A stretch of DNA of 64,000 bases from Lentimonas sp. CC4 (GTDB lineage: Bacteria; Verrucomicrobiota; Verrucomicrobiia; Opitutales; Coraliomargaritaceae), in the NCBI RefSeq assembly GCF_902728235.1, contig NZ_CACVBO010000002.1, positions 496,001-560,000 on the forward strand. Direction: 5' to 3'. Of the stretch, positions 26,917 through 35,232 are shown piece after piece. Within the stretch, counting starts at the first letter, position 1. Each line of letters starts with the position of its first letter. Below the pieces are notes generated by a model that ran no database searches, was not told where the DNA came from, and saw nothing but the letters and a program-made list of their open reading frames with translations. The position numbers and the translations under genes are program-made.

Positions 26917-28803
26917 ATGAAACTAAGTATTTTACCTCTCGCGCTTTGCAGCCTTGTGCTGCTTTCGAGTCTTGCAGCGGCCGCTAGCCATCCCCGACCC
27001 ACGCAGCCCAATGTGGTGTTGTTGCTGACCGATGATTTAGGTTGGCAAGATGTGAAGTGCTACGACATCGATGAGCCCTCGCCGATGGAGACGCCGAATA
27101 TCGATGCCTTGGCGCAAAAAGGGGTGATGTTTTGGCAAGGGTATTCACCCGCGCCGACCTGTGCGCCGTCACGCTGTGCGATCATGAGCGGGAATCATCC
27201 GGCTCGTGCACAAAAGACGCATGTCGTTGGTGGAGGTCCGCCGACGGCCTACAATAAAACCGCCCATCGAATGATGGCGCCGTGGTATAGTGGACGTATG
27301 CCAGAGGGCGAGATGACACTCGCTAGAGCCTTGCAACAAAACGGCTATGTCACTGGGCATTGCGGCAAGTGGCACATGGCCATCGACCACAGCTCATATC
27401 CCCAGCCTAAAGATCAGGGCTTCGATTATACCCGCCACAATTTAGGCACGACGAGGCGTATGCCGAATCGTTTAGAAGGCTTCGCGACTCGTGAAGCAGG
27501 CGACCCCTATCAGCTGGATGAGAACGGATATCCCTATCACCAGAATAGCGAGGACGCCATCAACTTCGTTAAAGAATACAAGGATCAAGCGTTCTTCCTT
27601 TATTATGCGACTTGGTTGGTGCACACACCTATTCACACGCGTAGCCAAGAGCTACTCGATAAATATTGTAAAAAGCTCGGTGTCGAATTGCCGGAGAACC
27701 CGAAGGAGTGGAAGGGCGAGGGACAGACGAATCCATTTTATTGTGCGATGGTCGAAGAGCTCGATTACTATGTCGGTCGTTTGCTGAACTATTTGAATAC
27801 AACTGAAGATCCGCGTTGGCCGGGACACATGTTGATCGAGAACACTTATCTCATTTTCACGTCCGATAATGGTGGTATGGAGCAACATCCCGGTGAGATC
27901 ATTACGGATAACTATCCGCTCGATCGAGGCAAGATCTCTGCGATGGAAGGGGGCACACGTGTGCCATTCATTATCACTGGCCCTGGTATTGAAGCAGACG
28001 TTCAGTCGGATGTCATGGTGAACGGTCTCGACTTTTATCCGACGATTCTCGCGCTCACTGGTTCGAATAAACCTGCGGATAAGCATCTGGATGGGTGTGA
28101 CCTCAGCCCCTTGTTGCTGAAGAATCCAACAGATGCATCACTGGTGCGCGAAGCAGATGGCCGGGTGCGTGATACCATGATGTGGCACTTCCCGAATAGT
28201 ATCGCGTTGGAAAGCACCCTTCGCATTGGTGACTACAAGCTAATCCGTAACTATGATCATGTGGGCAATCCGAATTCGCCCGAGCTTGAGTTGTTCCGTC
28301 TCTATGAGACACGAGACGGCAAGCAGCAGCGCGGGGACATTGAAGAAGCTCACAACTTAGCCGAGACGATGCCCGAAAAAGCACAGGATATGAATCAACG
28401 ATTGACGGTGATTCTCGAAGAGATGAAGGCGAGCTATCCGTATTACAATCCGCACTTCAAACATGCACTGCCTAACAAAGAAGCGGTGTGCATTGTGTTA
28501 ACTGCTGAGCAGAAGGGTGATTATGTCGGGTTCACTTATCAGGAGAATGGTGCCAAAGTCGTGCGTGCGAATTTAATTTATACTCTGAACGGTGGAGCGC
28601 CTGATGAGGAATGGTTTCGCACGCCGGCGACCTTGTTGCCCGGAAACAAGGTGTCTGCTCAAATTCCAGTGGGATCCACACATGTCTTTATCAATCTCAT
28701 CGATGAGAATAACTTCCTCGTGAGCTATCCAGAAGTGGTCGACAAGTTGACCAAGAATAAAACGCGCGGGAACTATTCCGAAACCGCAATACCAGTGCGT
28801 TAA
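26917..28803 (+). CDS. Secreted formylglycine-dependent sulfatase with C-terminal extension
   Basis: 628 residues, longer than its neighbours, with a signal peptide (MKLSILPLALCSLVLLSSLAAAA). Motifs: LLTDDLGWQDVKC, signature C-A-P-S-R with Cys near residue 82, CGKWHMAID, and IFTSDNGGMEQHPG. The last ~90 residues (after PHFKHALPNKEAVCI) form an extra beta-rich region absent from the shorter sulfatases. It stands between two genes of unrelated type and has its own promoter region, so it is probably transcribed alone. Confidence 0.92.
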   Translation: MKLSILPLALCSLVLLSSLAAAASHPRPTQPNVVLLLTDDLGWQDVKCYDIDEPSPMETPNIDALAQKGVMFWQGYSPAPTCAPSRCAIMSGNHPARAQKTHVVGGGPPTAYNKTAHRMMAPWYSGRMPEGEMTLARALQQNGYVTGHCGKWHMAIDHSSYPQPKDQGFDYTRHNLGTTRRMPNRLEGFATREAGDPYQLDENGYPYHQNSEDAINFVKEYKDQAFFLYYATWLVHTPIHTRSQELLDKYCKKLGVELPENPKEWKGEGQTNPFYCAMVEELDYYVGRLLNYLNTTEDPRWPGHMLIENTYLIFTSDNGGMEQHPGEIITDNYPLDRGKISAMEGGTRVPFIITGPGIEADVQSDVMVNGLDFYPTILALTGSNKPADKHLDGCDLSPLLLKNPTDASLVREADGRVRDTMMWHFPNSIALESTLRIGDYKLIRNYDHVGNPNSPELELFRLYETRDGKQQRGDIEEAHNLAETMPEKAQDMNQRLTVILEEMKASYPYYNPHFKHALPNKEAVCIVLTAEQKGDYVGFTYQENGAKVVRANLIYTLNGGAPDEEWFRTPATLLPGNKVSAQIPVGSTHVFINLIDENNFLVSYPEVVDKLTKNKTRGNYSETAIPVR

Positions 28804-28844
28804 TTTAGCTTATGAATTAAATAATACCCTCGAACCCCAATTAC

Positions 28845-29603
28845 ATGATGACTACTCTATCTCTTACTTCGCCTCGTTCCTCACATCTCCGCAGAGCCGC
28901 TGCGTTTACACTCATCGAATTACTGGTGGTGATTGCCATTATCGCCATTCTCGCAGGGATCCTGATACCCGCAGTCGGTAAGGTTCGTGAAAGTGCGAAT
29001 CAGGCAAAGTGTGTGAGTAATTTGCGGCAGTTGGCCGTGGCTGCGAATATGTATGCAACGGGGCATTCTGGGAATTACCATGGACTGAATGCTGAAACTG
29101 AGGCCAATTCTCAAATACCATGGTTTGAGCAATTACGCCCCTATATTGATGATGAGAATTCTAAGCAATCCATTGAGCTGATCAATTGCCCCTCGGCTGA
29201 GCACTATTTAGAGGTAGATGGGAAAATGAAGACGACGCACGCTTATGGCTGGAACCCAACATTGATACCGGACACGCGAACTAAGGATGATGGGACCAAG
29301 CCCAGTCCCTATCGGACTATCAAGGTGCAGCGTCCGAGTGAAACGATTTTAGTGGCGGATGCTGGTCAACGCTATCCCAGCGGTTGGGGGTTTGGCTACT
29401 TTGCGAGTAGTGGAGTCTATAACCCCGCGACAGCTGATACTGCATTGCCTCCTTCAAGTTTTACGAGCTATGGGGCATCCCTGGATAATCCAAGTTTCAG
29501 CACTCGACATAATGGCCGCGGCAATGCGGCATTTGTGGATGGGCATGTGGAATCCTTTGCCTTTGGTGAAATCAAAGAAAAACACGTTTACGTCGAAAAT
29601 TAG
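28845..29603 (+). CDS. Type II pseudopilin-like protein (DUF1559 family)
   Basis: 252 residues. A prepilin peptidase site and hydrophobic helix ([21 protein letters not shown]) start at residue ~21. The C-terminus carries the H-x9-DG signature ([17 protein letters not shown]). This family is greatly expanded in Planctomycetes and Verrucomicrobia, and members are scattered singly among sulfatase and carbohydrate genes. A role in a type II-like secretion or surface fibre is assumed for the family. No other pilus genes are nearby. Confidence 0.92.
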   Translation: MMTTLSLTSPRSSHLRRAAAFTLIELLVVIAIIAILAGILIPAVGKVRESANQAKCVSNLRQLAVAANMYATGHSGNYHGLNAETEANSQIPWFEQLRPYIDDENSKQSIELINCPSAEHYLEVDGKMKTTHAYGWNPTLIPDTRTKDDGTKPSPYRTIKVQRPSETILVADAGQRYPSGWGFGYFASSGVYNPATADTALPPSSFTSYGASLDNPSFSTRHNGRGNAAFVDGHVESFAFGEIKEKHVYVEN

Positions 29604-29728
29604 GTTAAAGAGATACCGGTAAACGGCTTTTACTGCTTTTTTTTGATTTTAATAAATGAGTAAGCATAAATCAGAAGAGAAATCCTCAAAAATCACTGAA
29701 GTTAAATTAGCAAAGAAGAAATGACAAG

Positions 29729-32692
29729 ATGAAGATGAAGTTATTAATAATTCTTTGTGCGATCACTGCACTGTCGGTGGTTCAGGCCAGAACGTATTTT
29801 GACAAGAGCAAAGATATATTAATTGCTCAATTTGACTCAAAGCCGGATACCGATGATATTCACGCGCAGGCGGCACTGGGCTGCATGTTGGCTCATCCTG
29901 ATTTTTCCGGGGTAAATTATTATGGGGTTGCGGGGGCCTACGGAGTTCAGCTCGACACGTATGTGTTTATTGATTCCACCGATTTATTTAATATGGCTTT
30001 TGGGGCGGAGAATACGAAGTGGACTGATGCTCAATCAGATTGGGCTGGATCTGTTACTCGGATTAAAGATGAGGCAAAGGCTGTGCTAAATAACGGTGGA
30101 GCTGTGTGGGTTCAGGAAGCGGGACAATCCGATATCACCGCAGATTGGGTGGCGGCGCTGATCGCAGATGGAGTGCCTGCAGCGACAATTAAGAGCAAGG
30201 TGACGGTCGTTCAGCACAGCAATTGGAATCAATGGAACACGGATGCAACAGACCTAGCCTATGTGCAGGCGATGACGATGTATGTAAAGTTAGATGATGG
30301 AAATCAAGATCCGGTCACGACGAACGTTTATTGGACGCCAAACTTTACCTCGGAAGAGACGTCCTATTTGACCGATGTGAAGGCATCTGCGAATGAATCC
30401 TTTAAAGCCATGTGGGTCGAAGCCGAGCAATTGATTGATGCCTCCTCTTATAATAATCCTTCGATCAAGGTCGGAGGCGTTGATTTCTCCGATACGGTTG
30501 AAACTTGGTGGATATTTTACGATGAAGCCAATGTGATGGATCTCGATGCGTTCTGGGCACGCTATGTGGTTCCAGATGGCGATGGTGGAGTCACCCCAAG
30601 CGGTGATACATATTACAATGAAAGTGGCGGATTGGTGGTCATGGAGGTCGAGAATACGCCGTCTAATTTGGGCCAGTGGGAATTAAAAACGACGGCACTC
30701 GAAAATGACTATACGGGAGATGGTTACCTCGAATTTGTCGGGCCTAATACGTATAGTGTGCCAGCACCTGCGGAGCTGGAATACACCTTTAAAATAAACA
30801 CGGCGGGGACATATTGGATCCATCTTCGTGGCGCGCGTGAAACGATTGATGATCGCACCGATGTCGCGAATGACTGCTATATTCGTGTCGAGGGAGATTA
30901 TGAGGCGGGGCCCAACGCGGAATATGTGGAGTGGAGCAACGCGCCGCTGGATGTGTTGCAGGCGGATAATAAATTTTTTGTATACGCACCCAATGAGCTC
31001 GAGTTCACGTGGTCTTATGGAGCTAAACTCGAAGCAGCAGGTATGAAGCTTCGAGCCCTTTATACTTTTAAAGCGGGTGAAACCTATAAACTGGTCGTAT
31101 CTGGTCGCTCACAGTATTTCCGGTTGGACCGCATTGTTTTCGGAAAAACATCTGTCGCAATAGCCGATGCGGAGGATACGACGCTGGCAGAATCAGAAGT
31201 TGTGGGGGCTGCGTCGGTTGAAGACACTACATATGTGGCCTTGGAAGATTTTCCGGTGACCGATGCGGGAGCTGTTCCTTATTATGAGGATACGGCCAAT
31301 AGCTGTTTGGCTATTGATGCTTCCGTAGAGGCCAATCGCACCTTGTTTGCACGAGCAAGCCGCACATTCGGTGGCGTTAGCGGGGTTTACGATATTCGTA
31401 TTACCACGCTGACCGAAGAGGACGGGGAATCGACTTATCGATTGCTGGTGAATGGTTCTGTGGTCGCGACCTACACAAATCCATATATAGGTCCTGGCTC
31501 GGCTCTGGATCGTAAAACCAACCTGCATACGTGGGAAAATATTTCGCTGCAGAATAGTGATACTATTGCGATTGACTCCAATACCGACACGAATGGGGAA
31601 ATTGCTGAAGGCACGGGGACAGCGTGGTCGCGCGGTCGTTGGTCACAGATTGAACTGATGAACCCCGATGCGGATCCTGATAGTGGACCTACGCTTCTGG
31701 CGGAGTGGAAATTTGATGATGTAAGCGGTAGCACGGCTACCGATAGTGTTGGAAATTATGATGGAACCCTTTCCGGTGCAACTTGGGTTGCGGATGGTGT
31801 GAAAGGGAGTGCCTTGGATATGGGAGGCGTGGGTAATGTAACCATTCCTGCTGCTGCATTTTCAGAGATTAATCAGGCAATAACGATATCATTCTGGGCG
31901 TATGGAGCGACGAATCAGCCTGTTAATGATGTCGCGTTTCGTGCCGGAGGTGCGGTCAATATTCATTTGCCATATGGCAACTCAATTATCTATTGGGATG
32001 CTGGCTATAATGGCACCACCGCTGATCGAATTTCTAAAAAAGCGTCTGAAAATGAATATAAAGATCAATGGAATCACTGGGTCTTTACGAAGGATGCCGC
32101 CACCGGAATCATGGCAATCTACCTGAATGGAGCGCTCTGGCAAAGTGGAACGGGAAAAGTGGAGCCGATGGCAGGCGTCACATCCGCATCGATCGGTGGG
32201 GTGAATAACCTTTATTATCACGGGATGATGGATGAGGTCCGTCTGTATGATGGCGCATTGACCAGCAGTGCCGTTCAGCAATTATTCGAATCCTATGAGA
32301 CGACAGGCTTCACTGCTTGGGCGGCAAGTCATGGCTTGGACGGAGATGATACCCAATCGGATTCTGATTCTGATGGGATCATTAATCTGATGGAATATGC
32401 GTTAGGTGGGGATCCTACGAATCATGATGCAGGGGGTATTTCACCAAAGCATTATTCCGTAGAAGAAGACGGGGCCACTTATTTCTATTTTGTTCATAAT
32501 GAACGTATGGATGACCCGTCGCTTGTTTACCAGGTGGTCTCATCTAGCAAATTGGTTCCTGGAACTCTTTGGGAGACGAATAATATAGAAGTCGTGGAAC
32601 CCTCTCCGGTAGTGAATGGCATCAAGACCGTGACAAGCCGCGTTGAGATGGCCTCAGAAAGCATGTTCCTCAAATTAAAAGTGAGTCAATAA
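29729..32692 (+). CDS. Large secreted protein: nucleoside-hydrolase-like N-domain, binding module, LamG, C-terminal module
   Basis: 987 residues with a signal peptide (MKMKLLIILCAITALSVVQA). Residues ~25-285 contain FDSKPDTDDIHAQAALGCM, an Asp cluster like the metal site of nucleoside hydrolase-fold proteins (DUF1593-type), then conserved VWVQEAGQSDITADWV. Residues ~300-470 look like a carbohydrate-binding beta-sandwich (TYWIHLRGARETIDDRTDVAN). A LamG domain lies at ~655-850 (LLAEWKFDDVSGSTATD ... YWDAGYNG ... WNHWVFTKDAATG). The end has an acidic hinge and a LMEYALGGDPTNHD module shared with two other giants in this window. The substrate is unknown; it is probably extracellular and glycan-directed. 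Confidence 0.75.
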   Translation: MKMKLLIILCAITALSVVQARTYFDKSKDILIAQFDSKPDTDDIHAQAALGCMLAHPDFSGVNYYGVAGAYGVQLDTYVFIDSTDLFNMAFGAENTKWTDAQSDWAGSVTRIKDEAKAVLNNGGAVWVQEAGQSDITADWVAALIADGVPAATIKSKVTVVQHSNWNQWNTDATDLAYVQAMTMYVKLDDGNQDPVTTNVYWTPNFTSEETSYLTDVKASANESFKAMWVEAEQLIDASSYNNPSIKVGGVDFSDTVETWWIFYDEANVMDLDAFWARYVVPDGDGGVTPSGDTYYNESGGLVVMEVENTPSNLGQWELKTTALENDYTGDGYLEFVGPNTYSVPAPAELEYTFKINTAGTYWIHLRGARETIDDRTDVANDCYIRVEGDYEAGPNAEYVEWSNAPLDVLQADNKFFVYAPNELEFTWSYGAKLEAAGMKLRALYTFKAGETYKLVVSGRSQYFRLDRIVFGKTSVAIADAEDTTLAESEVVGAASVEDTTYVALEDFPVTDAGAVPYYEDTANSCLAIDASVEANRTLFARASRTFGGVSGVYDIRITTLTEEDGESTYRLLVNGSVVATYTNPYIGPGSALDRKTNLHTWENISLQNSDTIAIDSNTDTNGEIAEGTGTAWSRGRWSQIELMNPDADPDSGPTLLAEWKFDDVSGSTATDSVGNYDGTLSGATWVADGVKGSALDMGGVGNVTIPAAAFSEINQAITISFWAYGATNQPVNDVAFRAGGAVNIHLPYGNSIIYWDAGYNGTTADRISKKASENEYKDQWNHWVFTKDAATGIMAIYLNGALWQSGTGKVEPMAGVTSASIGGVNNLYYHGMMDEVRLYDGALTSSAVQQLFESYETTGFTAWAASHGLDGDDTQSDSDSDGIINLMEYALGGDPTNHDAGGISPKHYSVEEDGATYFYFVHNERMDDPSLVYQVVSSSKLVPGTLWETNNIEVVEPSPVVNGIKTVTSRVEMASESMFLKLKVSQ

Positions 32693-32980
32693 AGCGCGGC
32701 CTGCGTTTTGCCGCACAAGTTTCGGCAGTCGCAGCAGGCGGTGCAGGTGCTGGAACACGAGCAAGGCGATTTGTCGAAGGCGGTGATGTTACGCTGCCGG
32801 GTGCGTTATTTTACCGACGGTGTGATTTTGGGGTCTGCCGAATTTGTGCGTGGCTTTGCCGCGAATTGGCAAGTAGAGCGGGGGCGAACGCACCCACCGA
32901 AGGTGGATGCACTTCGAGGAGGCGCACATTGGGGGGATATCGCTGTCATCCAAGCACTACGTAAGCAGGTCTTTGGCTGA
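32693..32980 (+). pseudogene. C-terminal remnant of a REP-associated (Y1/IS200-like) transposase
   Basis: The + frame reads ...LEHEQGDLSKAVMLRCRVRYFTDGV (quoted here in parts: RCRVRYFTDG, VILGSAEFV) and GGAHWGDIAVIQALRKQVFG. This is the typical tail of RAYT proteins of the planctomycete/verrucomicrobial type. The HUH catalytic domain is absent and there is no proper start, so it is a decayed end. It begins directly after the stop of the 987-residue protein. Confidence 0.65.
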
Positions 32981-33215
32981 TGTCGCGGTGGCGCAGACCA
33001 GTAGGAGCCAAATTGGGACTGAAAAAGGGGGCGAGGGGTCGAACGCAAACTGTAAAGATCGCTAATTTTAAATCATTTGTTAATTTCCCAATGAAGTCTG
33101 TTCATTTCCCCCGAATTGGCATCATAGGATTTTTGTGAGATTTCCAGTATGCTGGAAGTAAAGTTAGACCGTGGTGTCATACGATTTGAGTGCACTATGA
33201 TGTGGGACGGATTCA

Positions 33216-33237
33216 CGTTAATGAACGCCCATTAACG
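33216..33237 (-). terminator. Hairpin just downstream of the LacI gene
   Basis: CGTTAATG-AACGCC-CATTAACG is a perfect 8-bp stem placed 10 bp after the LacI stop on the minus strand. It lacks a clear U-tract, so it is only a possible terminator or processing site. The rest of the gap back to the RAYT remnant has no recognisable content. Confidence 0.4.
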
Positions 33238-33246
33238 GTTAAAGAA

Positions 33247-34287
33247 TCAGAGCCCATGCGAACTGCCGCATCTAGGTTTATCAATCCATTTTCCGGGAAT
33301 GTGTATCCGGTAGGGGTGTTTCGTGTGGGCGAGCTGAGAGCGTTGCATTTCAAAGAGGAGTAGCTCGATGGCGGTTTCGGCCATCTGCTCCATATTAATG
33401 TCGATGCCTTGTTGTTCGGGTTTGCGGACGTTGAAGATGGCGACTTCTGGAGGCAACTTCAGCTTACGGTTCCATGCTTCGACGTCATAGACACTACTGA
33501 TGACGGCATCACAATCGTTTGCTTGAACCCACTTAAGGTAGGCGTTGCAACTGCTTTGACCGGTTTCGTTTTCCAATTCCAGAGGCATGCGTTGGCCTGG
33601 TTCACAGCCAGATTGTAGTTTTTCGATATGGTAAGCCGCGCGCCAAGCGTGACCCGTGCGTAGGCTTTGGTAGGTGGCGGATACCAGTCCGATACGCTGA
33701 TGACCACGCTGGCTCAGTGTGGCCCAAGCCAGCCTCAAGTTTTCGTAGTAGTCGAATTGGATCGTGTGTAGCTCCGAATACATGTGCTCGGGGCCGAAGG
33801 TGACGACTTGAAACTGTTTGGTGGGAATTTCGATTTTTTCGGGGTTCTCAATCTGTGGAGGGGGAGCGATGAAGAGTCCGGTGATGCCACATGCTCGGAG
33901 CTTGCGTAAAACACTCGCGGTATGTTCACCGCCAGCGCCAAGCCAGTATTCTTTGACTGCGATGCCACGAGCTGACGCTGCATCCTGCAAATATTTTAAC
34001 CATTCCCGATAAAACCAAGACTCTTGTAAGCCCGCCTCAGTCGGCCAGTTGTGGACGAGGGCGACTTGATTCCATCGCGTGGGAAATTTACCTGAACCGG
34101 TTCGAAGTTTGACCAGTGCCGATAAGCTGGGGTCAGGCTGATAGCCCAAGGCTTTTGCCTTCGCGTTGACCTTCTCTCGTGTGGCTTCGGATACTTTAAG
34201 GCTTCCGCGCAGGGCGAGGGATACCGCCTGCTTGCTCAGGCCGAGTGCCTCAGCAATGTCTTTTTGAGTGATCTGTTTCTGGGGCAT
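33247..34287 (-). CDS. LacI-family transcriptional regulator
   Basis: 346 residues. The N-terminal helix-turn-helix is clear: ITQKDIAEALGLSKQAVSLALRG, then VSEATREKVNAKAKALGYQPD. A periplasmic-binding-protein-like effector domain follows (IGLVSATYQSLRTGHAWRAAY). The C-terminus reads QLAHTKHPYRIHIPGKWID. It is divergent from the PEP-CTERM gene at 34406, and the 118-bp gap holds an inverted repeat. It probably controls that gene and perhaps the hydrolase-symporter-oxidoreductase run beyond it, with a released sugar as effector. Confidence 0.93.
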   Translation of the reverse strand: MPQKQITQKDIAEALGLSKQAVSLALRGSLKVSEATREKVNAKAKALGYQPDPSLSALVKLRTGSGKFPTRWNQVALVHNWPTEAGLQESWFYREWLKYLQDAASARGIAVKEYWLGAGGEHTASVLRKLRACGITGLFIAPPPQIENPEKIEIPTKQFQVVTFGPEHMYSELHTIQFDYYENLRLAWATLSQRGHQRIGLVSATYQSLRTGHAWRAAYHIEKLQSGCEPGQRMPLELENETGQSSCNAYLKWVQANDCDAVISSVYDVEAWNRKLKLPPEVAIFNVRKPEQQGIDINMEQMAETAIELLLFEMQRSQLAHTKHPYRIHIPGKWIDKPRCGSSHGL

Positions 34288-34349
34288 AGTGTAGATAGAA
34301 TGCCCTGTTGGTTTATAGGTAAAGTCAAAAGCGTGTTTGGCTATGCGAT

Positions 34350-34381
34350 GAAGTTTCTCAAAAACTGTTTTCAGAAACTTC
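34350..34381. promoter_or_regulatory. Inverted repeat, candidate LacI operator
   Basis: GAAGTTTCT (34350-34358) and AGAAACTTC (34373-34381) are perfect 9-bp inverted arms. Between them AAAAC-T-GTTTT is itself an inverted repeat around a central base. The site lies in the divergent gap, 24 bp before the PEP-CTERM start and ~63 bp from the LacI start, and could serve both promoters. Confidence 0.6.
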
Positions 34382-34405
34382 TAAATTCACCCCAACAGAA
34401 ATTAT

Positions 34406-35035
34406 ATGAGCACACTTACTAAATCATTATTCATTGCAGTTAGCTTCCTCGGTGCTGGCACGCTCGCGCAAGCGGCCCCTACCATTGTCTTAAACGACGG
34501 CTTTGAGGCATCAGATGCAAGCTTGGATGCGAACGGCTGGACTGAAACAGGTGGCGCATGGAATTTGTCCACCTCTGGTTTTGGAAATCCTGACAACTAT
34601 GCATGGTCCGGCAGCGGCGTGTCTGCCACCATTTCAAAAGACACCACTTACGTGATTCAGTCGGACGACCAGTTTGACCTGAGTTTTGACCTTCGCAGAC
34701 TGGAAAATAATAACACACTCATTGGAACCCTTACAGCGTCGCTCTTTTACAATGCCGGTGCTGGAGATGTGGTATTGGGGTCAGCGCAGTATATTCGTGA
34801 TGATTATTCGAACGTGTGGTCTGAAGACGTCACTGTGCCCACGATCGTCGGCACAGCTTCATCGGTCGGCGAAAACCTCCAAGTTAGTTTTAGCTTCTCG
34901 GGTGGTAATACGACGAACGCGCGGTTCGGTATTGATAACGTTAAGATTGAGGCGATCCCCGAGCCGGGCACCTACGCACTGCTTGCAGGTATGCTAGCAT
35001 TGACGTCTGTGATGATTCGCCGACGCCGCGCTTAG
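34406..35035 (+). CDS. PEP-CTERM sorted surface protein
   Basis: 209 residues: signal peptide (cleavage near LAQAA), a jelly-roll-like domain (VLNDGFEASDASLDANGW, FDLSFDLRRL, ARFGIDNVKIEAI), and an exosortase signal (IPEPGTYALLAGMLALTSV, then MIRRRRA). The fold pattern is that of small secreted glycan-binding domains. It is divergent from LacI, follows a candidate operator and ends at a strong terminator, so it is a single-gene unit likely under LacI control. Confidence 0.88.
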   Translation: MSTLTKSLFIAVSFLGAGTLAQAAPTIVLNDGFEASDASLDANGWTETGGAWNLSTSGFGNPDNYAWSGSGVSATISKDTTYVIQSDDQFDLSFDLRRLENNNTLIGTLTASLFYNAGAGDVVLGSAQYIRDDYSNVWSEDVTVPTIVGTASSVGENLQVSFSFSGGNTTNARFGIDNVKIEAIPEPGTYALLAGMLALTSVMIRRRRA

Positions 35036-35091
35036 AGTTTTATCTCCAAGGGCTTTTATTCTGAAGAATTTTTAGGGTTAATATAGGGTAA

Positions 35092-35127
35092 ACGGGCTGT
35101 CTGGTTTTACCAGGCAGCCCGTTTTTT
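35092..35127 (+). terminator. Rho-independent terminator after the PEP-CTERM gene
   Basis: ACGGGCTG...CTGG-TTTTAC-CAGG-CAGCCCGT followed by TTTTTT. A long GC stem with one bulged T and a U-tract. Confidence 0.92.
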
Positions 35128-35232
35128 AAGGAACTTAAGGTTCCGCTCGCATTCCGTTATGATTGCCACACGGGGTATTGAATCCATAGAATCCATCGAA
35201 CGACTGATCTCCTAAACCTCGACTACAAACGA

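Noticed and set aside
27710-27735. GAGGGACAGAC inside a sulfatase gene, resembling half of the palindromic operator
   Set aside because: Only one arm is present, it is within coding sequence in a constrained frame, and the -10-like box is missing.
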